DNA of 64,000 nt from Macrostomum hystrix (taxonomy: Eukaryota; Platyhelminthes; Macrostomidae), in assembly GCA_950097015.1 (NCBI GenBank), contig CATNEN010000001.1:16310501-16374500 (forward strand). Reading direction: 5' to 3'. The notes beneath the pieces were generated by a model. The model was not told the origin of the DNA and searched no databases. It was given only the letters and a program-made list of their open reading frames with translations. Shown here piece by piece: positions 46,516 to 58,723 of this stretch. Positions within the stretch are counted from its first letter, which is position 1. Every line of letters starts with the position of its first letter. Position numbers and translations under genes: made by a program.

Positions 46516-49200
46516 TTAACAGACATTGGCATTGGTGCATTCAAGAAAGTCCCTCGAATCGGAAGTGGCCACGCGAATCTTTTGGGACTGGTGGCTGTCG
46601 ACTGGCGACAACGCTTCAATCTCATCGATGTCCAGTGCCGTTGGCCACGTGAATTTGTCCTTCGTTCGGCGCATGTACGATACCGTAATCCTCTCGCGAT
46701 CATCACTGACAGCGGATACCTGGCTGAGGTACCAGGTGTTGTCGCAGACAACAGCGACGAAGCTGTTGACTTCCGGTGTCACTAGCGGCAATTGAATGAC
46801 ATTAACCTGGACCACCTGGACCTCCTCAGTCTCACCAGCTTCGAACTCCACTGGCAATGGCACGTTCCACTGCTTCGCACCGAAGCAAGCACATTCGGCA
46901 GCGCAACTGCAGGCCAGCTCACGGTACATAATTCGCGATTCGCCATTCTCCTTTCGCGCATGATGCGCTTGTCCAAGGCCTGGCATAGGCGGAATGTACG
47001 GACGCTGAGCCTCCAACAGGATGGCGCACTGTTGAATGTCGTCCGTGGTTACCTGTTAAGGATAGCAGATACGAAGGAGCAAACTAAGAGTTAAGAAATG
47101 ACAATCAGGGGTGTGGCCCGATGGTGGACATACTACTACCAATAAAATGGATAATACTGAAGAATGGGCATGAATGTGCAAAATAAGGGTAAGCAAAAAT
47201 TAAGTAAAAACCTCAAGCAGAACAATGTGCGATTCGCAACGTTGGTTGCCGTTTACCGCCGCCTTGAGCTCGACAATGTTGGTGACGGACAGACCGGTTG
47301 CGACTGCACGGTCGCAGCTTCGCTTTATCGCTGCTCCGACGCCATCCGGAGCACCCTTTCCGTGGCCAGCTTCCGTAAACAAAATGCGACGAGAGATAAT
47401 GACTTTGTGACCACGCATAAAGGGATTTTTGTCAGCAGGAAGTTCACTTACGGACGTTGAGAACAACACATTGGTTTTGTCGCATGGGCCAGCACAGGGT
47501 CACACAGGGCCAGCATCTCAAACACAAAATCGCAGCCAAACATCTGGTACTGCAAACTATCGTCGTCCTTGCAGTTTGGGTTTTCCGCACGGAAGGCCTT
47601 GTGCAGAGCCTGTGCAAAAAAGTGTAATACTAATGCGAGCATCGAGTACGAGTATTTTTATGGCAGCCATTACTTACACCATAAGAAGACGCGATGGCCT
47701 CCCACTGCTTCATAGCTGAGCTGGCGAAGCGATGTGTCGCAAATGAGGAGATGCACCTGGCGCCCGCCTCCGTCGCTTCTTCTAAAGCGGCAAAGCCCCG
47801 GCCTCAACCAAACTGGTGGGAAAATTCGTTGGTCCGCTTTACAAACCGGCTGAAGAACTCTCCGTTGGGGTTTCGGCCATCGCGGACATCGGTGACCGCC
47901 AGGTTCAAAAAGTGCGCCGCATCCCAGCTGATGGGCACAAACTGCTTGTCATCGACGTCGATATTCAACTGCCTGCGCAACGCATCTGCATACGGCCGAT
48001 TGTGGATGTACTGACCATCGGCGCTGACGATACTACGAAGGGGAGGATCGAATACTCGTACCGTCTCCAACAGCAATTTGGCTAGGGCTTCGCCTCCTGC
48101 GTCCATACCGCTGTCGTAAATCGGAGGTGCGCCAGCCGGGATAGCCAAAGCTTCACCAGATTGGTCCCTGTGAATTGCAGGAAATTCGCTTTTAAATAAT
48201 TATTATGAAAGGCAGTAGGGATTAGGAGAAATCATGTCTTCAGTAATGCGATGCGAGGTAATTCTACCTGGCCAACACCATCACCGCTTGGTAAGTGATG
48301 CGCGACGGCGTGCTTTTGTCGCACGTGAGGCAGATGAGCGGCGGGAGACCCGTTGATGGCAGGGATGCGCGCAGAAACTGGCTGGTGCTCCTGTCGACGA
48401 AGACAGCACTGAGGCTCGAGCAACTGCTGGCGTAGGAACGGATTCTGTGGCCGAAAGCCCCTGAGCTGACAGCTTTGCCAATGTAGTGCTAAGATTAGCA
48501 ATTTGCTGCGACTGCTTCGCAATAAAATCGCTCAGATTGGCAATCTGCTGCCACTGCTTCGCCAGTTGCTCATTCTGCGCTGCTAGCAACCTTATCATCG
48601 CTGATAGGCTGGCAGTTGAAGACTCCCACTCATTAACACCCTCGATTCCAGATCCTGAGATGCAGGAAACTTCCGATGGGAAGCGCATGCGTCCTACTCT
48701 AAAGTCATGTGTCGATTCTCGTACATCAGCTGCAGACACATGATTTCTAACGTCACCAGCTAGGTTGATGGGAGCAGGAATGTTGGCAGCAGTTATCTCC
48801 AGCTCTGACTATCCAGTGTTGTCAGGTGCATTACTTTCAGTCGCTTTGGAAGCTGCTTCTTCCTGTACTATGTCATCTGTCCTGGACCGCAGCAGCTGCT
48901 GCACCAGCAGACTGTCTTGCGAGGCAAACTCTGGGCGCTGCAGAACAGTGCCCTTGGCATCTGCATGATGGTTCGCAATGTGCCGTTTCCTCGACGACTC
49001 GTTCCCTCGGTACAATCGGCATTGCACAATGACCTTTCCAGCCCTGAGGCAATTCAAGCAGTAATGGACATTGCAAGTAACTCGCCTTTCTTGGATGGTG
49101 GTTCATCTTTGGATGTTATGGGTCCAGTGGCACTAGAGGTGGAAGAGTCTGTCCATAGTTCGTTTTCCAAATTGTCTTGCCCATGGACCAGCTAGTCCAT
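46516..49200 (-). pseudogene. decayed transposon-encoded gene (hAT-like or related uncharacterised family)
   Basis: Several minus-strand exons fit one type of repeat-borne protein found across animals. They comprise a C2H2/BED-like finger (YCLNCLRAGK...SRKRHIANHH, about 48970-49080), a glutamine-rich heptad segment (about 48480-48620), a core (SADGQYIHNRPYADALRR...SWDAAHFLNLAVTD, 47807-48160), a segment FGCDFVFEMLALCDP (about 47490-47610), AGHGKGAPDGVGAAIKR (about 47280-47370), and a C-terminal part with LACSCAAECACFG and KDKFTWPTALDID (46516-47055). A TGA at 47804-47806 interrupts the core just before GRGFAALEEATEAG in the same frame, probably from a Trp codon. The finger region also changes frame. 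I could not find the element's termini. The family name is uncertain; that these pieces belong together is inferred from remembered family order. Confidence 0.6.
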
Positions 49201-50540
49201 CTCCATGGGCCTGCGCAGGAGCAGGAGAAACAGAGTATGTTGATTAATGATATAAAAGTAACATGATATTATGAAGAAGCAAAGAAATGCTTTAATAACT
49301 CTTGAACTTATTCTTGAAAAATTTTTTTAAATGAAAAATTTATATTTGAGAATTATATTTGAGAATTTGACAATATGAAAATGCTTAAATGAAACTAGTA
49401 GATTATTACAGTGAGGGGAGAGGAGAGAGAGGGTAGGGGAGGGTGAGGGGTCTAGGCCAACGGAGGGACCTTACAGGGAGGGGGTTCGAACCAGGGACCT
49501 TATGGGGAGGGGGGTTCGAACCAGGGGCCTTTAGTAGTTTATATTATTTTTTGAATGTTTGAAGGTAGAAGGTTTGAAGATATACTACAGTTTAGAGCCT
49601 GTGGCTGTTCGGTTGCTAATAGTTCTAAGAGTACGGCTTCTTAAAAGCCTAATGGGAATACGTCTCCAATATTGTTACGGGCTTAGGTAGTATATATGCA
49701 TGGTAGATTTGCAAGGCAGTTCAAATAAAGGATAACGTAACATGGCGTAAAAAACAAAACAATGACCGCACCACGAAATAAATTCCTGTTCTATTTATAC
49801 ATGGCAGCTAATACAACAGATAAAACATGCAAATTAAAAAATTAATTATAAAAAGCAGTCACGGGTAGTAAAAAAGTGCAATGGTTAAACCGCTGGTGAG
49901 ACTATAGAGAGTAGCAACGCAAAAAGACGATTGATTGTTTTTGTCTAACGGGTATTTGGGACAGTACTGAGTCAGAAAAGAACGACTAGCCCTAGTTAAA
50001 CAAATAAAACACAATGGGCTTCAAAAACCTCAGCTTTCCAATTACCGAAAGCTTCTAATAAACACAAGAAATGTTTTGCACTTTTACTATAGTTTGATGA
50101 CGTTAGCACCTTTATTTCTTTATTTCTTACCTACAGGTTGTAGGTATTACGTTACACTTGACCTATCAGTATCAATTAAATATGGAATATGTATAGGCTC
50201 AGGACCTAGATCATTTCTGGCTGACAATGAATGTATACTCAGTGTGGCTACCGTTGGCAGTGCGCTAAAATGACTTTTCTGTGCTATTGCGCTACTATTT
50301 CCATGTATTGGACAAGTAAAGTAAAGCACAAAAAGTGCTTTACTTTTGTAAGTAAGAAAAAGTAATTCTTACAAAAAATTTTCTTACTTACAAAAGTAAA
50401 GCCTGCAATCAGAGTGCAGGCTTGTCAGTCTACGTCAGTTGGGTGCTAGGTGGGGAGTTAGGTTTGGGTGGCTAGGTGGGCAGTTGGGTGGCTAGGTGGG
50501 GAGTTCGGTGGCTAGGTGCGGAGTTGGGTGTCTAGATAAG
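49201..50540. other. AT-rich spacer with hairpins and B-box-like patches
   Basis: GC-poor DNA, except for a purine-rich stretch at 49410-49530 with two copies of ggttcgaaccaggg (SINE-like B boxes). At 50316-50420 there are three adjacent hairpins, the longest with arms cttttgtaagtaagaaa / tttcttacttacaaaag. A diverged array of about 20-bp units (gttgggtggctaggtgggga) lies at 50440-50560 and runs into the R2 fragment. Confidence 0.6.
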
Positions 50541-50544
50541 GAGT

Positions 50545-50882
50545 TTAGTGGCAAGGTGGGGAGTTCATGAAGTCAAACGGATTTTCCGAGTTATAGGCCG
50601 AGTCACAGCCCAGCTTGATAAGCAGCCGATCCGCCACAAACTCTATGTAGCGGCAAATGGCTTTGCTGTCTATGCCGATGAGTGACACAGGCACCGCCGT
50701 TGTCAGAACGCTCTGCTCGATGCGCACCGCGTCGCACACGATCTCCAAGATGCGATGCGCGGGCGGCCGCTTGAGGTGGCGGAACATCAGGCAGGTAAAG
50801 TCCATATTGAGGCCCTGGCTGATCAACTTTTGGCTGATCTTCAGGCCGGGCATTAGGACGCACCTCTTCAGCCAGTATCCAC
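50545..50882 (-). pseudogene. RRM2: ribonucleotide reductase small subunit (R2) fragment, degenerate
   Basis: About 110 codons match the C-terminal half of class I R2, the iron-tyrosyl subunit that makes deoxyribonucleotides: WLKRCVLMPGLKISQKLIS, MDFTCLMFRHL, AVRIEQSVLTTAVPV, RYIEFVADRLLIKLG and NPFDFM. Normal R2 has SRDEGLHCDF where this copy has SQGLNMDF. Two residues are lost, including a glutamate iron ligand, and the histidine ligand is replaced by asparagine. The frame ends six codons after NPFDFM inside a minisatellite, with no GT donor at the end of the homology. The catalytic N-terminal half is not found. A short upstream piece (50968-51006) with ATG and a clean GTGAGC donor could be a leader exon but does not join in frame. 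I read this as a gene fragment or pseudogene. Confidence 0.75.
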
Positions 50883-52804
50883 ATTCTTGCGCACAATTAA
50901 AAAATTATACAATATTATACAACACTATAATATAATTAATACAAACTCAGTGCTTAGCTATGCTCACCTGGTCCTGGTCTTGGACTTTGTTCACAATGAG
51001 TGCCATCTTCACGACTCAGCCTCAGAATCAGATGAATCAGAGGAATCAGTCTGAGACTGAGACATAGCTTTCTTTAAAAGATTTAAAGAAAGTTTTAGTC
51101 CTAAGCTTTGAAGTTTTAAACTTAGTTTTAAGCTTGAGATATAGAATATGAATGGGCACTTTCAAATAAAAATAATGAAGAACTTAGTTACTTAAACTAT
51201 TTACTATAATACAAAAACTAAACTGACAAGCAAGCAAGAGTCAAGACAAGTAAGACTACACTAGGCCTAACTAAGACTTGAGTCACTTGACTCTAGCTCT
51301 AGTCAGTTAGTCACTTGATTTGATTATCGTACGAGCGTATTTCAAATTCAAAGTGAAGCAAAAAAATATTAAATATATACGAGTATATATATATACTATA
51401 CAAGCAAATTACTAAGCAAATATATGTAATCCCTAGTAACACACTTCGTCGCGGCAACGTCGCGTAAACGTCGCAAAGTTACGTCGCGGGAAAGGGTGAT
51501 ATGTCGCGCCACGCGACGTCGCGTTAACGTCGTTGCGCGACGTCGCGCTGAGGTCATAGCGCGACGATTACGCGACCACTATTAATACTGTATTCACAGA
51601 TAATTTCTTCGCAGTTTTTGTATTTTGCCATGCATACGTACGCACGACATACGTATACATACGTAACGCGCTTGAAATTCCGATCCAATCAGTGTAAAGC
51701 AGTTTTTAAGCCGGTTTTAAGCCGTAAGCAGTTTTTAAATGCTGAAATTCACATCAGGAAACGCCAAGACATGACTGAGGCAAAACTTAACGATCAGGCT
51801 GCATCTGTGTGCAGCTTTTTCTTTTATTCTCTGCGCGCGATCTGGGATAAAGAACTGGAATCGAATTGTGCGGCGCGTTTCGATAGAGACTGAACGAGTA
51901 AAACCCGTATAACAATTTAACGTAGTTTAAGTAAAATGACAGATAGCGAGTAAAATTATGGAGACAAAGCGAAAATGACAGTAAAATACGGAGAGATTAG
52001 GAGATTAAAATTGAGATTATATTGCTGAACATAATAGATCCATAAGATTATATGTATGGATGATAAAGGGAACGACGCTGAGCTAAATTAAATAGCGTGT
52101 AACGTGTCTAACGCGTGCGATTTGGGTCATTCGCGTCCCAGCGGAAAATGCACCGCTGGAACAACGTTGTCTACAAACGGCGGACCAACGGCTACAAGTG
52201 TCCGGCGCAAAAACGTTGGTACAACGGCGGCATGCGATGGTTATGCAACGCTAAACCGGCGCAAACCAACGCCTGTGAAGTCGATTGCGGGTGCACTTTT
52301 ATGCATACTTTTCGGGCATACATTTGAATTTCTTCAAGAAAAAGATAATGAGACGAAAGTGAAACAATGAATTTGTGTTTTCTTGTTAAATTGGCCATAG
52401 CTCGTACAATGATACAAATACGTTGCACGCGCGTTGCGCACAATATTTTATTTATATAAAAATGGCGTTTTTATGATCGAAATGACAGATTATTAACAGA
52501 TTCAGTTGACAAAGTTTAGTTATATAGAAATAATCACAACGTAAAGTGACAGTAATGTAAGTTTCGCACAAGGTTCGCGCATTTTACATGTCATTAAACT
52601 TGAACAGTTGCCATTTTGCTCCCCTTACTAACTCCGTCACTGCTCAATTGTCTTACTAAATCGACTGTCTTTCTGTCGCTGAAAATAATAAGCATGCAAA
52701 AAAGAATTACTCAGTGCTCTGGCCTATTATAATTTTATTAATTAACTTGACTTTGGAACTGTAACTTACTCAACACTGGTCACTAGTCATTAATCATAGT
52801 ACGC

Positions 52805-55521
52805 TTAATTGCTGTCGCTGTCATTGCTCACGCTGCTGCTGCTGCTGCCGCTGCTGACGAAGGCGACGGCACCGCGACTTCGCTTGGGGCCCCGTAGCTG
52901 GCTTTTCGCAGCAGGAAGTTTCGACCGCTTCTCGCCAGATCTCCTGTTGTCCTTACCAGCCTTCAGAGTTGCGATCACGGCCTTCTCCACCTCGCTCTCG
53001 GCCGGCTCGCACTCAGCTGGCTGGGGCTTGCTGGCGCCGTAGATTGATCTGACGGATTCTATAAAGATTTTTATTTAAGCTTTATCTTAAAAGACGAGAA
53101 CTGTACTTGCTAGCTAGGCAGCGGCATATATTACAGCGAAAAGCTTACGTTTAATAATAGGAAGAAACGTGGCGCGAAAAGCCAACTGCCCATCGGATAG
53201 AGAAGAGCCCGACAGCTTCTGCAGTCCCTTGCCATTGTAGTTCACTCGGGCAAGCATTTTGTCAGACAGGATTTTTCGCACCATTCTGCGTACTGTGTCG
53301 CGTGTTGTAGCGGACTTGCACAGACGAAGATGTGGTTTCTGTAGAAATAAAACGATTCATGCTGCAGAGACAAAGTACGTCAACAATCGAGCAGAGAATT
53401 CCCAGATGGTCCTGTTGAGCCATGCTGAATTCTTATTAGGGCAATTAATCAAACCTCGGAATTATATGCATTTTTTCTACTTTAACATCCTGCCTACCGA
53501 AAAAACTATTTCGAACGTAACTCACTCATGATTAATGAAGCAGATGAGGTCCGATTTTACCGAATACAAATATTTTAGCCAAGAGCGTCTATTCTACCCA
53601 GTGTACAAATAGTCATTAATGAGTACTTCATGCAATTAACTAAAATTACTTACCCGTAAGTAAAAGTACAACCTTAATTTCAAGCTGCATTCCGGTGACT
53701 GGAGCAGCAGCAACGGAAAAGTATACGAGCTTGTAAGATATACAGCAAGCATTCATACTGCAAGACAGATAAGCAAGCATGTATACATCATCTATACAAA
53801 AAAACTACGCCCGCAATTATGAAGTAAGAAGTCACAGAATTCACGAAAAACTTACCAGATCGTTGGCCAATTCCGGATTATTAGCGTAGCAAATGTAATC
53901 CTCCCAGGAATCAACAGGCAAATTAGATTCTGCGGAAGCCACAGATCCGCCGCCGGAGTCACCGCCGATGTAACCAGCTTGGAGCAGCCCCTTGACTTTG
54001 TTTACGGCAGCAATGCACATGCTTGTCCGACGAAGGTTGAACAGTCCAAGCAGGCACAGTCCTTCAGACGAATTAAGATCAACACCCAGCTTATCCTCCA
54101 TCTTAGACCGTAGGGTGGTGAGGCTGCTGGCACCGAAATTCAAAGATGCTAAATCAGCAAAATCAGGACATGATTGCAGCGCGCTCAGTTGCTCTCGATT
54201 CGTTGTCCTGCATTGGATAACCGAACCCTGTCGTGATGCACGACTCCAGAATCCAGAATCGACTCCAGAGGCACCAGAATGGTGTCGTGGTGTGGCTGAT
54301 GACCCAGGTGACTCAGTCGTCAGTTCATTGCTTCGAAGGAACGATCCCTGCCGTGATGCACCCGAATGATGTCGTGATGTGGCTGATGAAGCACCAGGTG
54401 GCTCAGCCGTCAGTCGATCGCCTTGAGGGCACGAGCTCTGCCCTGCAGGCCGGGGAGACTTTGACACAGTTGAAGCCGATTCAGAAACCAGCATAGATGG
54501 TGGGAGTGGCGGTAACAGGAGCTCTGATGTGGGCCCAGCTGTATACAGTGAAGCCATAGTTTGCGATTCGCCACCGAGGGGCTGGGCGGAAGCACTGATT
54601 GGCTGATCGATGTTAGTATCTTCCACTTGATCGTCAGATTCAGTCTGCAGATTCTAGAAAAGAAAGAAAAATGATAAAACAAGATAAGCATATATAGGCA
54701 CACTCATTTTGCTTAAGGCCTAGATCGTTTACGGTGCAACGTTGGTTCGGGTAGGCACAGCTCGTTTTCCAATATAGCTTATAAACCATTTTACTGCTAC
54801 TGCTACTTAACTACATGAGAAGATAAGTATGGCAAAATAATTGGTTAAATGAGCATGCGCGGAGCCGATGCTGAGTTCATTTCAAAATTTCCATTTTAAA
54901 TTTCACAAATATAATGCTACGGACGCTGACTAAAAGATAAGAAAGTAAATATTTACCTCGACTGGCATAAACCTTTGCCTTTTGTTACAATCGGCCACTC
55001 GGGAGACGAGTTGCAAAAGAGTATCAATTTTGCAGTTTTTCCTGCGTCTGAAGGCTCGCAACCAGTCAACAACACTCGAAGCTTCAACTCCGTTAGGAAC
55101 AACCTGAAATTAAAAATTAGTAATGGCTTAGCTAATTTGGCCTCCTAAAAAGTATAAAAGAAACTTCTTATTTGGAAAATAATTTGAAAAGAAATAGCAT
55201 AGTTTATTTACCTTGGCTTAATTTATAAATTTATAAATATTTCTTATAGTATATTGCATTATGATTATTATATATTATATACAATGTGCTTATCTTATTA
55301 TCACTAGCAGTTCAGATAGCAAGAAAATGTTTCAATTGTAAAAAACTGACCTGCAAGATTGTACATGGCCACACTTGATTGTCGTAGAAAGCAGTCACTA
55401 CAGCCTTAGTCTTCAGCTGTCGCCATTCGTCGATGCTAAACGATTCAAACTGGTTCAGGCAGATGTCTTCGCCAGAAACCTCAACGATCTTGTCTTTATG
55501 AAAAATGACGATAAACTTCAT
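52805..55521 (-). CDS. DUF4806-type transposon accessory protein, intact, 5 exons
   Basis: Exons are 55521-55351, 55103-54957, 54653-53856, 53338-53149 and 53058-52805. The sum of 1560 nt closes in frame as 519 aa, with GT-AG at every junction. The N-terminus MKFIVIFHKDKIVEVSGEDI and VWPCTILQV resemble the small beta-rich N-terminal module of DUF4806 proteins. A long Ser/Pro/Gln-rich middle follows. The C-terminal DUF4806-like region spans exons 4-5: RDTVRRMVRKILSDKMLARV, NYNGKG, AFRATFLPIIK and ESEVEKAVIATLK. The tail is basic then serine-rich. DUF4806 proteins accompany a widespread animal transposase; their function is unknown, and DNA or target-site binding is plausible. It is the downstream partner of the transposase gene, 22 bases apart, in the inner element. 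I recognised the family from motif order by memory. Confidence 0.75.
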
Positions 55522-55542
55522 TGCTGAAAAATAGAGAATTGC

Positions 55543-57460
55543 TTAGCAGAAGGGAGCAACGAAAAATTCATTTCCGCATTCCGGGATCAGAATACACTTA
55601 GAGCTTGCAATGCCAGAGACTTTTTCTTGCGACAAATAGTAGAAGCCAATGTTAAGCGCCTCAGATAAATAGGGATAAGCATAGAGAGGTCGACGAAACT
55701 TCAAAACACGTCCTGAAACAACTCCAGCCTCGACTGATCGAACTAGCACAGGGACGCCGCAAATGATTGCGCAATTGTTTGGTGAAGCTGTAGAAAAAAA
55801 CAGATCAGCCTCTGGATGGGACGTCAGCGTAGATCTTACATTAAGAAACTGATTATAGACATGTTGAAAAGTAAAGCGCGTTACAACAATTCTTCGCTTG
55901 ACGTGGCCCAGATAGTTCTCGAAGTCAAAGGTTGAAAAGTTATTCAAAGTTCCATAGCGGAGTACAAATTCGTAAAAGTGCAGCAACACATGGACATTGT
56001 ACGAAAGTGATGATTTCCCATATAGCTGCTCCATGTCACGGACAAAGATCTCAATGCAACATTTGGCATGGGAATAAAGTACTTCAATGCCAGATGAAAA
56101 AAACATACATTGCGAAGTGCAAGAGCAAAAAATGGTGATAGTTCCGTTGAGGAACAAACTTTTTGAAAAAGTAGGGACCCAGATACAGAAGAAATAATCG
56201 ATATTCGGTTGCTTTGAAGTGCGCTAGCTCGCTGTCAAGGCGACGTGGACGGCGCTGAAATTCGGCAGGAATGAACTTTGCGCAGTGCTCAATAAAATCA
56301 GACAACTCAGCCAGCTTTGTGCGAGATATTTTGCAACGAGAGCCAAACGCAGAAGAAAAAAGATACTTAAAAAGCTTGCGTGTGACACCCAAGCAGACAG
56401 CATGCTGATAGTCAGGTGGGAAGCAAGAGTACAAGCCAATCATCGGCACGGCTGTGACAAGTGGAGTGGAACAATCACGTTTTTGATTGCTCTCTCCTAC
56501 ACGAGAGTAACATTCATCTGTTCTAGCTTCACTCACTTGTGCTGGAAAAATGACACGATGTTCAGCATAGCTACACAAAGCGCGGCAATAGTTGCAACCA
56601 ACTCGAGAATTATGACCCAAAACATTACAAATGAATGAGCGTGCAGGTGCATCACAAACAAAAATGACTTTACGAAACTGAATCAAATGATCCTGCACAG
56701 TTACACCATTTTCCATGAAATTCCTCAGTTCAGCACAGAAATCAGTTAGAAAGACATCTAACTGTGGTTTTTTTTGCCAACAAAAACAGCAACAGGGAGT
56801 GGGCGAGCGAAGGCAGAAATTTTCAAAAGAATTGGCCAAGCGGATAGTAAAGAACTATTGTACAGCGGCATCCCATCTATGTTAACAACAACATCCACTA
56901 GAAGCGCGAGTGTGACAGGGTCACGAGCACACTTGTCAAACTCAAAAAGCGTGTTCTTGATGCAGAATTCCAGGTTTTTAGCAATCGACACATATGAAAA
57001 CTGTCCAGTTTTCATAGTCCCAACTATCTCAGTGGCATGAATCGAGTCCTTGCTTTGTTTCTTGAGCAGATAGACAGAAGGCGGAACAGGCACTCCATGG
57101 CGGCAGAGAAGCGAGAGCAGGTGCTGCATGGCCATCCGAGGGATGTTGAACAGAACAAAGAAGAGTAGCAGTTGTGCCCAGACTGTCTTTCACAAGTTCT
57201 CCAGAGGGATCCTGACTAAAAGAAGCAGAATCCTGCTCCAACTCATCGACAAGGTCATCAGAATCACTCTCATCAGAACCATTGAGAAAACGAGTGAGAG
57301 CATCAACCTCTGACTCAATGTCCAACTCATCAAAATCTTGCTCCCCCATGAAAGCCTCGTCCTCATCAACATTACTTTGGATCTCTTCTTCACCAGCAGG
57401 GGTGGAGATTTCCCGAATTAGGTCCTTGATCACATTGCGATTAAATGTTCTTTTAGACAT
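55543..57460 (-). pseudogene. EnSpm/CACTA-like (Transposase_21-like) transposase, frameshifted
   Basis: It starts at ATG 57460 (MSKRTFNRNVIKDLIREIS) with an acidic N-terminal region. The catalytic part reads VNIDGMPLYNSSLLSAWPIL, FVCDAPARSFICNVLGHN, CNYC, PPDYQHAVCLGVTRKLF, KATEYRLFLLYLGPYF, YNVHVLLHFYEFVLRYGTL and FDFENYLGHVKRRI, in the order seen in the animal relatives of plant Transposase_21. Likely catalytic acids are Asp in CDAPAR, Asp in DYQH and Glu in KATEYR (inferred). The frame is broken at an 8-A run (plus-strand T at 56768-56775) and at a 7-T run (plus-strand A at 56097-56103). Another frame change near 57185 could be an intron or damage. It is therefore either a recently dead copy or one with homopolymer assembly errors. 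Confidence 0.78.
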
Positions 57461-58723
57461 CTGAAGTAAAAAATAGTGTGAAGTCAAGTGTAGCTTAAGT
57501 GTAAAATCATATTGGAGCTTAAACAACTTCCTAAATTTTATAAAGAATGTAAGACTACATTGTGTGTACAAAAAATATAAATTAAATTATATATAATTTC
57601 TATCTATATTTATATTGTATAGAAAGAAACAATATAAATACAATATATATAAATTGTCAATAGACAAGTCTACTAATGTTATATGCAAACTTATAAGACA
57701 TTACAATAATCATATATGAAGGGATGCAGCACAATTATCACATATATAGGCCTGAATATATAAATAAATATGTACCTTAACAGTATAGTAGAGATAGGGA
57801 TCTGACCATGGCTAAAATAGGGACACAAGAGACTATACTAATTAGTCTAGCAAAGCATAATAAATATAGATATATAGATAACATAATTAAATAATAATAA
57901 CTAATCAAGGAGCAATAGTACTGAAGGTATCATATGGCTATGGCGATAGGAAAATACAACAAAATAATAGTCAAAAGAAAAACCCTTGAAAGAGAATATT
58001 TAAGTCTAGGTGGCATCTTAGAAATTAGACTTTTGAATGGGCTTAGAATTGGCATAATGCTGGGATTTGCTAAGGTAGCAAGAATAGTATTCTATAATTG
58101 TTATAGAATATATAATTGTTAGGCCTATGTGCCACAAAGTCAGAGTTGCGCAGTGCACCGAAAATATATTGCGATGAATTGCAGCGAGTATGGCCCGAAA
58201 CTTATTATGGTCTTGAAAATATAAACAATATTCCAGAGCACAAAACTCTAAGAATGCAAATAATGAAATTAGTTCCGCTGTAGAAAACACAAGAGAAAGA
58301 CGCAATAACAGACGACAGTCTAGGGATAAAGAAATCACGGCACGAGCAATTTTGAAAAATCAGTTCAAAACATTATAAAATTAAAACATAAAACAAATTC
58401 TAGGGGATTCAAGTGAAATTGATAAATATATTTGTAAATATTTCTTACATCGTGAGATTTAGACATTAAATAGATATTTTAATACTTGCTAAAAAATTGA
58501 CACACGTCTAATGAAGCAGCGACGTTTTACTGTTGTGAAAACAACTCCAATTCAACGTTGTGCAATAACAACGCTTTCTCAACGGTGACAAACATATGCA
58601 GTGTATTGCATAAATGAATAAAGGAATCGCATAATTTTCATTTCTATGCATGTTTCAATGCACTCTGCATTGATCTCTCCTCCCAACGGTTTTCTGACCA
58701 GCTTCCGTTGGAACTCCGTTGGA

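Noticed and set aside
47804-47806. Selenocysteine TGA in the transposon gene
   Set aside because: No SECIS-like structure seen, the position fits a Trp-to-stop change, and the gene shows other damage.
53149-53338. BEN domain in the inner accessory protein
   Set aside because: Some resemblance, but the order RRMVRKILSD, NYNGKG, AFRATF, EVEKAV and the parallel with the outer gene fit a DUF4806-like region better.
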